Shown here: positions 15,961 to 26,975 of the stretch, in pieces
Layout: the number at the start of each line of letters is the position of its first letter
How positions within the stretch are numbered: position 1 is the stretch's first letter
NCBI GenBank assembly: GCA_029975915.1
Contig: JARKOC010000332.1
Coordinates: 30,077-94,076 of the forward strand
Direction: 5' to 3'
Source of the DNA: Bryobacteraceae bacterium
GTDB taxonomy: Bacteria > Acidobacteriota > Terriglobia > Bryobacterales > Bryobacteraceae
DNA length: 64,000 nucleotides
The notes under the pieces: generated by a model
Told to the model about the DNA's origin: nothing
The model's input: only the letters and a program-made list of their open reading frames with translations
Database searches by the model: none
Program-made: the position numbers and the translations under genes

Positions 15961-16932
15961 ATGTCTAACCTGATAGCCCGGCGAACGCTCTTGGGAGCCC
16001 CACTTGCGATTTCTGGAATACCAGACGCACTTGCTAAGGCTGCTGATTCACGGAAATGGGAAGGGATCTTCGTCATCATGCAGACGCCCTTCTTGCAGAC
16101 GCTTGAAATTGACGAGGAGTCGCTGCGGCGGGAGTCCGACTTCCTGGCGCGCGCGCGAGTGCACGGCATAGTCTGGCCCGCCGGCGCAGGCGAGTCCGTT
16201 TCGCTTTCCTACAAAGAGCGGATGCAGTACTCGGAAGCCGTCGTCAAGGAGGCAAAGGGACGCACGACTGTGCTCATTGGCGTCCATGGCGTGAGCAAGT
16301 TCGAGGCGATGGAGTATGCGCGACACGCTGAGAAGATTGGGGCTGACGGCTTGCACGCTCTTGGGCCAACAAACGGAACCTCGGATCAAGAAATCCTGAC
16401 CGATTACTTCAGCGCTATTGCTTCTGTCTCAAAACTGCCCATGTGCGTGCAGGTTTCCACTCCGGGCATGACCACGGACTTTCTCCTGAAGCTCGCAGAC
16501 AAGTTGCCGACGGTGAAGATCTTGAAGTTGGAGAATCCCGACGTGACCCAGGATGTAACACGCGTCTTGAGGGAACGAAAGCGGCCCGTGATTCCGTCCA
16601 CTGGCGGCGGGGCGATGCACCTGATGAATGAGATGGAGCGAGGATCTGGCGGAACGATGGCCGGCGCCGGGTTCGCCGACATTCAAGCGGAGATTTGGGA
16701 TCTCTTCCATGCCGGGCGGAAGAAGGAAGCCGAATCGCTGTTCATGAAATTCCTGCTGTCGGCCGTGCTCGAACGGCGGACGACCTACGTTCTGCAGAAG
16801 GAAATTTTGAGACGGCGTGGAATCTTCAGGACGGTGGTCATGCGAAATACCCGTCGCTTCACCATGGACGACGGGGACATGCGGGAACTCGACCGCATTA
16901 TGGAGCTACTAAAACCCCACTTCCGCGTATAG
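15961..16932 (+). CDS. Dihydrodipicolinate synthase/N-acetylneuraminate lyase family protein
   Basis: This 323-residue class I aldolase-like TIM barrel has an RR-type leader (MSNLIARRTLLGAPLAISG). WPAGAGESVSLS matches the GTTGE loop, TVLIGVHG the following strand, and ILKLENPD holds the Schiff-base lysine (about K189). The tyrosine normally in the YNxPxR motif appears replaced (VQVSTPGMT), so it is unlikely to be a true DapA and probably acts on a different keto-acid or sugar acid. It is convergent with an enolase-superfamily gene 33 bases away. The pair suggests breakdown of a sugar acid to pyruvate plus an aldehyde (inference). Confidence 0.82.
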   Translation: MSNLIARRTLLGAPLAISGIPDALAKAADSRKWEGIFVIMQTPFLQTLEIDEESLRRESDFLARARVHGIVWPAGAGESVSLSYKERMQYSEAVVKEAKGRTTVLIGVHGVSKFEAMEYARHAEKIGADGLHALGPTNGTSDQEILTDYFSAIASVSKLPMCVQVSTPGMTTDFLLKLADKLPTVKILKLENPDVTQDVTRVLRERKRPVIPSTGGGAMHLMNEMERGSGGTMAGAGFADIQAEIWDLFHAGRKKEAESLFMKFLLSAVLERRTTYVLQKEILRRRGIFRTVVMRNTRRFTMDDGDMRELDRIMELLKPHFRV

Positions 16933-16965
16933 CGAGGTCTGATTGCACGCGGGCAGGAACGGCCT

Positions 16966-18225
16966 TCACAGTTTCACGGGTTGATGCCTGCTCACCCAAT
17001 CGGGATCGAAGTCGGCGCCGAAACCAGGTCCAGTGGGCACCTTGATTTTGCCGGCAGAAACTTTCAGCGGCGAGGTCTTGCATTCGAATCGGACGTTCGT
17101 CTTGAAGGACTTGAACTCATGGTGTTCGCCCGCATTCGGCACTGCGGATACGAATTGGATGTTGTACAGGAAACCCAAACCGCCGCCGGACATATGCGGG
17201 ATGCACTGCTTGCCAAAAGCCGCCGCCATGCGAGCGACTTTCATCGACCGGATCAGGCCGCCGAAGTAATAGTTATCGGGCTGGACGATATCGACGCCGT
17301 CATTGGCAATGAGCCAGCGGAAGCCATAGAAGCTGTAGTCCTGCTCGCCATTGGCGATGGGCAACGCCAGGGCATCGGCCACCTGTTTGATCTCCTCGAG
17401 GTGGTCAAACATTACGGGCTCCTCGAAATAGCGGTACTTGTACTGCTCCAGCAGCCTGCCCACGCGGATCGCCTCCGGAACCGTATAGAAGCTGTTCGAA
17501 TCGGCGTAGAGCGCCATCTTGTCACCGAAGGTCTTGCGTACCAGCGGGATGATTTTCTCTGTCCGGCCGGGCGGTCCTTGGGCGTACATGTCTGTTGTCA
17601 TGAACATCAGGCCGCCGACCTTGATCTTCAGCGCATGAATATCGTACTCGGCCACAGCGCCCTGGATCAGCTTGATTGACTCCTCGACCGGTTTTTCTCG
17701 CCATTCCGTGGCCATGTAGACGCCGACTTCCGGGTTGTGAATTTCGCCGATCAGTTCGCCGACGGGTTTGTTCGCCATCCGGCCAAGCATGTCCAGGATG
17801 GCGAATTCGATGGTAGCCAGTGGCAGACCGAGCGCCAGGCCGTTGAACCGGAAATTGAAACCGTAGATGTAGACTTTCTCGAGGATCAGGTCCAACTCGC
17901 GCGCATCCTTGCCCAGAAAGAAGGGCCTGACGTTTCGCAGGAAGATGGGGTACAGCGTGTTCATTGTGCTGTGGCCCACTGAGATACCTTCAGCTCCATC
18001 GCGTGAGCGGACCCGGCACAGATAGCTGCCCTGCGCATGAAGCAGTTCGACCGAGTCGATGATCACAGGTTCTTTGAACAGGTGTTTCTTAAGGACGGGC
18101 TGCTTCAGGATCGCATCAAGCTTCTCGTATCGCGCCCGAATGGCGGGCGTGGGCGCGGCGGCCGACGGCAGCGCTGCGATCCCTCCGGCGGCGGCTGTGA
18201 TGAAACGGCGGCGGTTGGTGTTCAT
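16966..18225 (-). CDS. Mandelate racemase/muconate lactonizing enzyme family protein (sugar acid dehydratase-like)
   Basis: This 419-residue enolase-superfamily protein has a Tat-like leader ([15 protein letters not shown]). The KxK base motif is in ALKIKVGG. Metal ligands lie in LYADSN, YFEEPV and ANGEQ, and [12 protein letters not shown] plus CIPHMSGGG carry the later barrel strands with a candidate catalytic His. Members dehydrate sugar acids such as fuconate, rhamnonate or galactonate, or racemise substrates; which one cannot be read. Adjacent to a DHDPS-like aldolase on the opposite strand, it would fit a non-phosphorylative sugar acid route. Its export signal is odd for such a pathway but recurrent in this window. 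Confidence 0.85.
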   Translation of the reverse strand: MNTNRRRFITAAAGGIAALPSAAAPTPAIRARYEKLDAILKQPVLKKHLFKEPVIIDSVELLHAQGSYLCRVRSRDGAEGISVGHSTMNTLYPIFLRNVRPFFLGKDARELDLILEKVYIYGFNFRFNGLALGLPLATIEFAILDMLGRMANKPVGELIGEIHNPEVGVYMATEWREKPVEESIKLIQGAVAEYDIHALKIKVGGLMFMTTDMYAQGPPGRTEKIIPLVRKTFGDKMALYADSNSFYTVPEAIRVGRLLEQYKYRYFEEPVMFDHLEEIKQVADALALPIANGEQDYSFYGFRWLIANDGVDIVQPDNYYFGGLIRSMKVARMAAAFGKQCIPHMSGGGLGFLYNIQFVSAVPNAGEHHEFKSFKTNVRFECKTSPLKVSAGKIKVPTGPGFGADFDPDWVSRHQPVKL

Positions 18226-18337
18226 GACTGGGCCCTCCTGAATCGACTAACTGTAAAACAGACCGGCACGGAGGCCAGACTATCACGGTTCGCCGTAAAC
18301 AGAAGAGGAGTTCAATCCTCGCCTGCAGGCCCGGATC

Positions 18338-18719
18338 CTAATGATCGATTGCGAGCCCGAGTTCTGCGGCATCGGCAAAAGCAAGGAAGCTGCTGTTTCG
18401 AGTGATGAGGTGAGCGCCGCAGTCGAGGCAGTTCTGTGCAATGAGAGCATCGCCCAGACGGGCCCTGCGGCGGCGCCGTTGCACTTTCGCGCACAAGGCG
18501 CCGAGTTTTGCCCCGTCGCCCGGCTCCAACTCGATCATCGGCAAATCCAGCAGTGTCCCGGCGACGGCGGAAAACGAGCTTCGGGTTACTCAGAAGCTCG
18601 GCGACAACCGCTGGCGGCATGACAACGCGCCTGTCGGAAAGCGCGTGATTCAGTAGGTCACTGTCGTTGCCAGGAACGCTCTCGAGATAGCCAATCCCAG
18701 TGCTGATGTCCGCGGCCAT
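18338..18719 (-). pseudogene. VapC-type PIN-domain toxin, frameshifted
   Basis: The minus strand from ATG at 18719 reads MAADISTGIGYLESVPGND and on through VVMPPAVVAELLSNPKL. It then leaves the PIN frame, and the frame one base over continues with LPMIELEPGDGAKLG, RLGDALIAQNCLDCGAHLIT and FLAFADAAELGL to a stop at 18338. Together they form one normal PIN domain of about 127 residues with acidic residues D4, E and D in expected places. Removing one T from a TTTT run near 18571 restores a smooth LVSAVAG junction. A short open stretch ending LADLKADR overlaps the toxin start, possibly an antitoxin remnant. A sequencing error is not excluded. Confidence 0.7.
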
Positions 18720-18888
18720 CAACGGTCCGCTTTCAAATCTGCCAAGGTGCTTGCGAACTTGACCTTGCCGCTCAGTCGGCACACTTTTGCATATGCGAGT
18801 GAAGCCGCAACCAACTCCAGACCGGAACGATATGGTAAACATCCACAGACGCATTCGCGGGGAGCCGATCTCACGCTCGTATTTGAAA

Positions 18889-20310
<1,422 letters not shown>

Positions 20311-20327
20311 TCAGGTACGGGAGCCGG

Positions 20328-21650
20328 TCAGGCCTTGGGAGCCTTGTCGGACACCTTGAACGTGCGCTCGTCGAAATAGAGCACCTTGCCCTGACGGTAG
20401 CTGTGGACGGCCATGGTGATGACCACCTGAGCGCGGGCGGCGGTTTCGACGTCGAGCGTCGGTTTTTGGCGCGTGCGAATGCAATCAAGGAAGTTGCCGA
20501 TGTGGGTGTCCATCGTGTCTTTGTTGTCGACGGCGATCTGGATGGGTTCTTCGCCGAACTTCGCCTTGTACTCGGCGCTGACGACGCGCTTTTCGGGCTT
20601 CACCGTAATATACGGAGCATAACCCTCAAACCGCCCGTGCTCCACCATCACGATGGTGCCGTCGTGTCCGCGGACTGTGCCCGGGATGTGCTCCGAGTTT
20701 GCCATGGACGAACTCAGAACCACAGAGAATCCCTTGGCATACTCGGCCATGAAGTGGAAGGTATCCGGCACTTCGCGCTCGTCCTTGAACTGGTAGATGC
20801 CACCGGAGCCGGCCACTTTGTGAGGGAATTGAGGTTCCCCCCAGCAGATGTTCATCGGCGCCATGACGTGGAAGAACAGGTCTGTCGCGATGCCGCCCGA
20901 ATAATCCCAGTACTTACGGAAACGGAAGAACCGGTCGGCGTCGTAGGGGCGTTTCGGGTTGGCCGAAGCGGCGGTAAACATCTTCCAGTCGATGTAGTCG
21001 TCACCCTTGGCGTTGGGGCCGGCGTTCGGGTCGATTTTGTAATTCCACTCACCCCCGGTGGAGTTACGGTGGTAGGATCCCTGGCTCATCAAGTGGTTGC
21101 CGATCATGCCGTCGGCGATTGCCTTGCGGGCTTTCCACCACTGATCGCCCGAGGTAGTTTGCGAGCCGACCTGCACGACGCGCTTGGTCTCGCGCACCGT
21201 GTCGATCAGCGCCTTCACCTCTTCGATGGTGTGGCACATGGGTTTTTCAAGGTAGACGTCCTTGCCCTTATCCATCGCTTCCAGAGCGATTCTGGCGTGC
21301 CAGTGATCCGGGGTGGCGACAATAACCGCATCGACATCGCTACGAGTGAGGATTTCGCGGTAATCGAGCGTGCCAGCGCACTTGAACCGGTCCTTGCCGT
21401 TGGTGACGCGGCGCTGGAACACGTCGCAAACGCCGACGATCTGGCAGGAGTTCGCCTTAATGTCGTTGTACTTGTCGAACTTGTCGGCCACATAGAAACC
21501 GCGTCCGCCGGTGCCGATCACGGCCACGTTGATACGGTCGTTCGCGCCGATGACCCGGCCCTGGTTCGCGCTTCCCGCCCTGACTGTTGAAGCCAAACTC
21601 AGAGCGGCGGCGCCGGCGACAAACTGCCTGCGGTTGGACTGGATAGACAT
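20328..21650 (-). CDS. Gfo/Idh/MocA family oxidoreductase with Tat signal
   Basis: 440 residues from ATG at 21650. The leader [20 protein letters not shown] is Tat-like; the Rossmann motif [10 protein letters not shown] follows; [11 protein letters not shown] is the EKP signature after strand five. The C-terminal GFO domain includes [20 protein letters not shown]. Family members oxidise or epimerise sugars and cyclitols using a tightly bound NAD(P). Tat export with cofactor bound is known for glucose-fructose oxidoreductase. The longer upstream frame to 21785 lacks the leader and is not used. It is followed by a clear terminator and is probably monocistronic. Confidence 0.92.
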   Translation of the reverse strand: MSIQSNRRQFVAGAAALSLASTVRAGSANQGRVIGANDRINVAVIGTGGRGFYVADKFDKYNDIKANSCQIVGVCDVFQRRVTNGKDRFKCAGTLDYREILTRSDVDAVIVATPDHWHARIALEAMDKGKDVYLEKPMCHTIEEVKALIDTVRETKRVVQVGSQTTSGDQWWKARKAIADGMIGNHLMSQGSYHRNSTGGEWNYKIDPNAGPNAKGDDYIDWKMFTAASANPKRPYDADRFFRFRKYWDYSGGIATDLFFHVMAPMNICWGEPQFPHKVAGSGGIYQFKDEREVPDTFHFMAEYAKGFSVVLSSSMANSEHIPGTVRGHDGTIVMVEHGRFEGYAPYITVKPEKRVVSAEYKAKFGEEPIQIAVDNKDTMDTHIGNFLDCIRTRQKPTLDVETAARAQVVITMAVHSYRQGKVLYFDERTFKVSDKAPKA

Positions 21651-21802
21651 GTTGTTTTGATTACCTCGGTGGGGGGATTCCGCCTTTACTATATCCCAGT
21701 TCGCGCTCAGGCGGACAAGCGGCCCGCGCGAGCGTTCCAGCGCAAAGGGGTTCAACCGGCGCACGCCGCTACGGTATCGCGTCAAGAATCCGGCAAAATC
21801 AG

Positions 21803-22390
21803 CTAGATGGTTCGCCGGCGGCGCCTGTATGCGGCGAACAGGGCGCTCAGGGTGAGCATGCCCAGCGAATAAGCGCCAGGTTCAGGCACTGGGGTGAGGA
21901 ATCCACGAATCTCTCCACCGGGCCGGAAAGCCGTGTGGATGTTGAAGTAGGCCTTGCCGTCGTACAGGCCTTGTATCAGCGCCGCCTCCGCTCCTGCCAC
22001 CGTTCCACCGCCAAAGTTATTGAGGAAGTTGGTGGTGAAACTCGTTGCCTCCGTGAGATCGATCTGCCCGGAGTAGGATCCGGAAGTCACGCCAACCGGG
22101 AACCCAGGGAATGTCCCCGGGTAGGTGGCCACCCCGATGTTGTTGGGTGCATCCGTGCAACAGTGGATATGCGCAACCGTGGTTGTACCAATCAAGTCGG
22201 AAAACGTTGCTTGAACGGACAACTTATGGGCAGCCGAATCATAAGTGACCAGCGCCGTTCCCTTTCCCGGAGTCACTACGGCAGGGTTCTCATTGGCGCC
22301 GAGCAGTATTGTGCTGAACTGCACTACCCCAGCCTGGGCGGTGACCGCACTCCAAACGACAAACGACATGACGAGTAAGCTTCTTTGCAT
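21803..22390 (-). CDS. CHRD domain protein with PEP-CTERM sorting signal
   Basis: 195 residues with a signal peptide (cleavage near AQAG), a CHRD-like beta domain ([27 protein letters not shown]-like [28 protein letters not shown]), and the C-terminal anchor [20 protein letters not shown] followed by an Arg cluster. The tail is a standard PEP-CTERM signal for EpsH/exosortase processing, so an exosortase should exist elsewhere in the genome. The protein would be surface-anchored or released; its ligand is unknown. It diverges from the rhamnose symporter gene. Confidence 0.88.
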   Translation of the reverse strand: MQRSLLVMSFVVWSAVTAQAGVVQFSTILLGANENPAVVTPGKGTALVTYDSAAHKLSVQATFSDLIGTTTVAHIHCCTDAPNNIGVATYPGTFPGFPVGVTSGSYSGQIDLTEATSFTTNFLNNFGGGTVAGAEAALIQGLYDGKAYFNIHTAFRPGGEIRGFLTPVPEPGAYSLGMLTLSALFAAYRRRRRTI

Positions 22391-22611
22391 CTTTGTCCCC
22401 TTCTTGGGTCGAGTCTAGCACCTGCCCGGAGAAAAGCATACTATTTTTTCAAGAATGTGTACCGGGCCACTTGCGACGCGGCTCCTGCGCCAAGCCCCCG
22501 GTCTTTAGACAGCCACTCCATCCCGGCTCACCTGCGGCTCCAGATACAATGGCGGCTACACTGAGAAACGCGCGGCCGGTTTTGCGCGCCTCATCAGTCG
22601 AGGTCAAATTC

Positions 22612-23703
22612 GTGCCTAATCCCGTACTCGGCGTGTTCTTCCACTGGCTCGGCGGTCTTGCCTCCGGCAGTTTCTATGTCCCTTACCGCGGAGTCAAATT
22701 CTGGTCGTGGGAAACCTACTGGCTCGCCGGCGGTTTCTTTAGTTGGATCATCGCTCCGTGGGTTCTGGCCGGATTGATGACGCGCGATCTCGCCGCCGTG
22801 CTGGCCGAGGCGCCGCCGTCATCCATGATGTGGTGCTACATCTTCGGCGCCATGTGGGGATTGGGCGGCCTCACCTTCGGGCTCACGATGCGTTACCTTG
22901 GCATGTCGCTTGGCATGGCCGTGGCGCTTGGCTATTGCGCCGCATTCGGCACATTGATGCCGCCCATCTTTAATGGGACGTTCATATCGCAGGTGGTTGG
23001 AACCGAGTCTGGACGCGTCATTCTATTCGGCGTCGCCGTCTGCCTGGCCGGCATCGCCATCGCCGGACTGGCTGGCATCTCCAAGGAGCGTGAGATGCCG
23101 GAAGAGAAGAAGAAGGAGGCGATCAAGGAATTCAACCTCCGCAAAGGCATCCTTGTGGCAACCTTTTCGGGCATTATGTCCGCCAGCATGAGCTACGGAC
23201 TCGCCGCTGGCGACCCGATCAAGGCCATCACCCTCGCCCATGGAACCGAGACCCTCTGGCAAGGCTTGCCCGTACTGGTGATCGTGCTGTTCGGCGGTTT
23301 CACGACCAACTTCGTTTGGTGCGTCATCCTGAATGTCCGCAACAAGACCGGCCACGAGTACATCACCCCGCGCCTTGCCACGGCCGAGCGCGGCACGGCG
23401 AGCGTCCCGATGCTGGCGAATTACCTTTTCTGCGCGCTGGCCGGGACCACCTGGTACATGCAGTTTTTCTTCTATTCGATGGGCGAGACCCAAATGGGCG
23501 CCTACAAGTTTTCGAGCTGGACTCTGCACATGGCCAGCATCATTATCTTCTCGACACTCTGGGGCATAGCGCTGAAAGAGTGGTCGGGCGCCAGCGCAAA
23601 GACAAAGAGGCTGGTCACCCTTGCCCTCGCCGTACTGATCGGCTCGACCGTGATCGTCGGCTACGGCAACTACTTGGGGACGACCCCAGCAGCTGGACAT
23701 TGA
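22612..23703 (+). CDS. rhaT: L-rhamnose/proton symporter RhaT-like
   Basis: 363 residues from GTG at 22612, which has GAGG eight bases upstream and matches the short RhaT N-terminus (LGVFFHWLGGLASGSFYVPY, then VKFWSWETYWLAGG). About ten hydrophobic segments cover the length, as in RhaT of the drug/metabolite transporter superfamily. ATG at 22549 would add 21 residues without family support. It should import L-rhamnose (or L-lyxose) with protons across the inner membrane. No rhamnose isomerase or kinase is adjacent, though a fucose-isomerase-like gene lies 5 kb away. Confidence 0.9.
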   Translation: MPNPVLGVFFHWLGGLASGSFYVPYRGVKFWSWETYWLAGGFFSWIIAPWVLAGLMTRDLAAVLAEAPPSSMMWCYIFGAMWGLGGLTFGLTMRYLGMSLGMAVALGYCAAFGTLMPPIFNGTFISQVVGTESGRVILFGVAVCLAGIAIAGLAGISKEREMPEEKKKEAIKEFNLRKGILVATFSGIMSASMSYGLAAGDPIKAITLAHGTETLWQGLPVLVIVLFGGFTTNFVWCVILNVRNKTGHEYITPRLATAERGTASVPMLANYLFCALAGTTWYMQFFFYSMGETQMGAYKFSSWTLHMASIIIFSTLWGIALKEWSGASAKTKRLVTLALAVLIGSTVIVGYGNYLGTTPAAGH

Positions 23704-23749
23704 TACCCGACCGGTCTCCTGCTTTCTTGAAGCCGTGCTCTAAACTCAA

Positions 23750-24400
23750 ATGGTGAAATACAGGTTGCGGGTTGGGGGGCTTGGTCTCGCTGCGGGCGCG
23801 CTGTGCGTGCTGCTTCTCGTCGCCATCAGTCCGGCGGCACAGCCAGGCGGCGCTGAACTGCGTGCTCGGGCCTGGGATGCTCTTCGATCTAAGGTGCAGG
23901 ACAAGAAATACATCGACCACTCGCTTGCCGTCGAGGCGATCATGCGCGAACTTGCCGCGGCGGCAGGTGAAGACAAGGACGAGTGGGGCGCTACCGGACT
24001 GCTGCACGACATCGACATCGCTTCCACCAAGGATGATCTTTCGCGGCACGGCCTCCTCGGTGCCGGAATCCTGCAGGAACTTGGATTCAGCCAGGCCATT
24101 GTCCATGCCGTCAGCGCTCACGACGACCGGGCGGGCGTCGCCCGCTCATCCCGGCTTGACCACGCAGTCTACTGCGCCGACCAATTGTATTGGCTACTCG
24201 CCGCCGCCAGAGCCGGCTTCGGGTCAGAGAAACTCCATGTCGCGGAGCCCGATGGGCTGTGGTCTCAAATCCAGTCGATTTCCGCAAAGCGCGGGGTGGC
24301 CGCGAAGGTCGCCACTGAATGCGCCATGCTCGGTCTCACAGCGCCAAAGGCGATCGCCGCGGCGCGGACCGCCTCACAACGATCTTCGACTGCGCCCTGA
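23750..24400 (+). CDS. HD-domain phosphohydrolase-like protein with membrane anchor
   Basis: 216 residues. An N-terminal hydrophobic segment (about 8-28) is followed by an HD domain: H in YIDHSLAVEAIM, the HD pair in LLHDIDIAS, H in VSAHDD and D in VYCADQLYW. These are the metal ligands of the HD superfamily. The small single-domain type with HDIG-like motif is usually a hydrolase of unknown substrate. Convergent with the phosphoesterase gene (31 bases between stops). The 46-base gap after rhaT allows co-transcription with it. Confidence 0.85.
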   Translation: MVKYRLRVGGLGLAAGALCVLLLVAISPAAQPGGAELRARAWDALRSKVQDKKYIDHSLAVEAIMRELAAAAGEDKDEWGATGLLHDIDIASTKDDLSRHGLLGAGILQELGFSQAIVHAVSAHDDRAGVARSSRLDHAVYCADQLYWLLAAARAGFGSEKLHVAEPDGLWSQIQSISAKRGVAAKVATECAMLGLTAPKAIAAARTASQRSSTAP

Positions 24401-24431
24401 CCAGCGCCGTCGCTCCGCGCAGCGGCCACGC

Positions 24432-26975
24432 TCAACGATCGTCGTCGTCGATGTCGAGAGAAAGCGGCGCGAAAACGTTCTGCGGCGGCTGTGGGTAAGG
24501 TTTGTCCCAACCGCGGATCATGCCCCAGACGATGCGGTTCAAACGCTCGGTCGGAGCGGCGTCGGGCACCTCCCAGCGCATCTTCGCCGAATCGATGGCC
24601 GCCTGGCGCGCTTTGCCGCGAAGGGCCTGGACGGGCGGGTTCAAATCATCAAGAGATTGAGCCGGCGTCAATGCGGTGAAGGGCTCGAGGTTGGGCGTGT
24701 CGGTGAAACAGGCGCGCATGTCGTTGGCGATCAGATCGAACAGAGATAGGGCGGGAAGGCCGAGGATCAGTTCGATGGTCTTGACGATGCTCTGGTTCGA
24801 GTAAAAGGTTGAATCGATGGCGCCCCGGCGGGCATACGGGCTGGCGACGGTAGCGACGGTGCGGTGGCCGTCGACGTGATCGACGCCGTTTTGGGCGTCG
24901 TCCTCGACGACGAAGATGGCCATCTTCGGCCAGAACGGCGAGCGTGAGAGGCCTTCGACGATGCGGCCCAGGGCAAGATCATTGTCGGCGACCATGGCCT
25001 TGGGGGTGGACGCATTGGGAGTCGCCCCGTAAGTGTGATTTGAAGGAAGTTGGACGATGACGAGGTTGGGCATCTTCTTCTCGCGGGTCCAGGTCTCGAC
25101 GTCCTTCAGGAAGATGCTGGCGCGAACCTGGTCGGGGACGGCGTTGGTATAGGTGGGGTAGTTGCGAGCGAGCAGGGCGTCCAATTGCGGGATGGGCGAG
25201 GAGACGTTGAACTCTTTCGAGAAGTCCTCGCCTTTGCGCCAGCGGGCGAAGTACTCGGCACGCTGCGGCGGTTTGGCTTCGCTGAGGCGCGGGGCGTATT
25301 CGCCATAGACCCTGACGGTCTTGCCAGCCTTAAGGGCGGCGTCCCAAAGGAAACCGCCTCGCGAATAGGCCAGCGGATCGGTGCCGTCATAGGGATAGCT
25401 GCGGCCTTCGTAGCCGGGCCAGAGCGTATAGGCGACTTCGTTGGCCTGGGTGACCCACTGGTGGCCATTGGCGCTGTTGCCGCCGGTGGCGAAGAAACGG
25501 TCCATCAGGACGTAGCGGCGGGCGAGGGCGCGCTGATTCGGCGTGACGTCCTGGCCGAACATGACGAGGGATGGATCACCGTCTCCTTCCGGGAGGTCGC
25601 CGAAAAGCTGATCGTAAGTGCGATTCTCCTTGACGATGTAAACGACATGCTCGATCAACGACGGATCGCCGGACCGTGCCGGAATCGCCTTAGGCGCGGG
25701 GCGCGGACCGGCGGCGACGGGCTGGCGGACGGAGCGGCCCTTCAAGGTGAGGTGGGTATTCTCGGCCACGGCGGTCGAATAGTTAGCCAGTTGGGCGGCG
25801 TCGGGGATATCGATGACTGCGGCCGAACCGCGGTAGGTGTGGACGTATCGTTGCTTTGGAGTGTCGCGCCAACCAGAGCCCGCGCCGAGAAGTGCCCCCA
25901 CGGCGAGACGCTTGCCATCGGCACTAAGGGCGAGCGACGAGGGATACCAGGCGGTGGGGATCATGCCGGCCAGACGCCCATTTGTTGCTTCAATGACCGC
26001 CACGGCGTTGATGCCGCCGAGGGCGACATAGAGGCGGCGTGATTGGACATCAAGGGCCAAAGCTGTCGGGGCGACTCCAGGGGCGCGCTGGTCAAAGGGA
26101 TCGATGGTCCATGTCGCGATGAGTTTGTTGGCTGAAGTGTCAATGACGGAAATGGAGTCGGCGTTGCTGTTGGCGACGTACAGGCGGTTGCGTCCTTGAT
26201 CCCAAGCGAGCGCGGTGGGGGCTAGGCCGGTTTCGATTTCGACAATCACCTTGCCGGTCTGGGTGTCGATACGGGAGACCGTTCCAGAGGCGGCGACGCC
26301 TCGGGCGTCGATCGGAACCTTGTCGGCCGTCGTTGCGAGGCCTGTTGGCGCCGTCTTTTCGCCGGGTTTGGGTTTGTGGCCTCCCCAGTGGGAGACCCAG
26401 GCCACGCAACTGTCATCTGAGATGACGGCCGAAGCGGGGGCTGTGGAGACATCAGCCTTGACGGCTGGCTTTGCACCGTCGAGGTCCACGAAAGCGACTT
26501 GGTTGTTAAAAATCAATGGCAGGGCTGCCAGGCGCGAGCCTCCGTTGCAGCCCTTCGAGGCGATTGCGGGCGCGCCGGAGATGCTGGCCCCGAGTTTTTC
26601 GGCCACCATGGGTTTGCCAGCGAGGGCGCGGGCGAGCCAGACTCCTGGAGCGCGGTCGGTTCCCGCGAAAAGGGCGTGGCCCGCTATGGCATCAAAGGCG
26701 ACTCCTTGCAGTGAAGGGCGGCGGCCTGCATCGAGTCGCTGTACGACCTTGTTAGCGGCCCAATCGTAGCGGTAGAGCCCGCTGGCAGCAAGCACGTAGA
26801 GTTCATTGGAATCGCGGCCGAAGGCGACACCATAGACCCGGCCATCGAAGACCGCGGGAACTCCGGCCGGTGTGATTTCCTGACGGGTAGTGACAATACC
26901 GGGATCAGTCACCCGGCGGACAGGGGACTGTGCGAGCAAGGTTGCGGCAAATAAAACACCAACGATTTGTTTCAT
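24432..26975 (-). CDS. YncE-like beta-propeller fused to phosphoesterase (alkaline/acid phosphatase superfamily)
   Basis: 847 residues. A signal peptide (MKQIVGVLFAATLLAQ) is followed by a YncE-type propeller with repeated blades (NRLYVANSNADSISVIDTS; RRLYVALGGINAVAVIEATN). The C-terminal half begins VVYIVKENRTYDQLFGDL, a phospholipase-C/acid-phosphatase-like phosphoesterase with metal-site pieces FATGGNSANGHQ, VEDDAQNGVDHVDGHR and SPYARRG. This two-domain layout is frequent in Acidobacteria. The ATG at 26975 overlaps the aldehyde dehydrogenase stop (ATGA at 26972-26975), so it is translated as the second gene of that operon. Substrate unknown; acts in the periplasm. Confidence 0.85.
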   Translation of the reverse strand: MKQIVGVLFAATLLAQSPVRRVTDPGIVTTRQEITPAGVPAVFDGRVYGVAFGRDSNELYVLAASGLYRYDWAANKVVQRLDAGRRPSLQGVAFDAIAGHALFAGTDRAPGVWLARALAGKPMVAEKLGASISGAPAIASKGCNGGSRLAALPLIFNNQVAFVDLDGAKPAVKADVSTAPASAVISDDSCVAWVSHWGGHKPKPGEKTAPTGLATTADKVPIDARGVAASGTVSRIDTQTGKVIVEIETGLAPTALAWDQGRNRLYVANSNADSISVIDTSANKLIATWTIDPFDQRAPGVAPTALALDVQSRRLYVALGGINAVAVIEATNGRLAGMIPTAWYPSSLALSADGKRLAVGALLGAGSGWRDTPKQRYVHTYRGSAAVIDIPDAAQLANYSTAVAENTHLTLKGRSVRQPVAAGPRPAPKAIPARSGDPSLIEHVVYIVKENRTYDQLFGDLPEGDGDPSLVMFGQDVTPNQRALARRYVLMDRFFATGGNSANGHQWVTQANEVAYTLWPGYEGRSYPYDGTDPLAYSRGGFLWDAALKAGKTVRVYGEYAPRLSEAKPPQRAEYFARWRKGEDFSKEFNVSSPIPQLDALLARNYPTYTNAVPDQVRASIFLKDVETWTREKKMPNLVIVQLPSNHTYGATPNASTPKAMVADNDLALGRIVEGLSRSPFWPKMAIFVVEDDAQNGVDHVDGHRTVATVASPYARRGAIDSTFYSNQSIVKTIELILGLPALSLFDLIANDMRACFTDTPNLEPFTALTPAQSLDDLNPPVQALRGKARQAAIDSAKMRWEVPDAAPTERLNRIVWGMIRGWDKPYPQPPQNVFAPLSLDIDDDDR

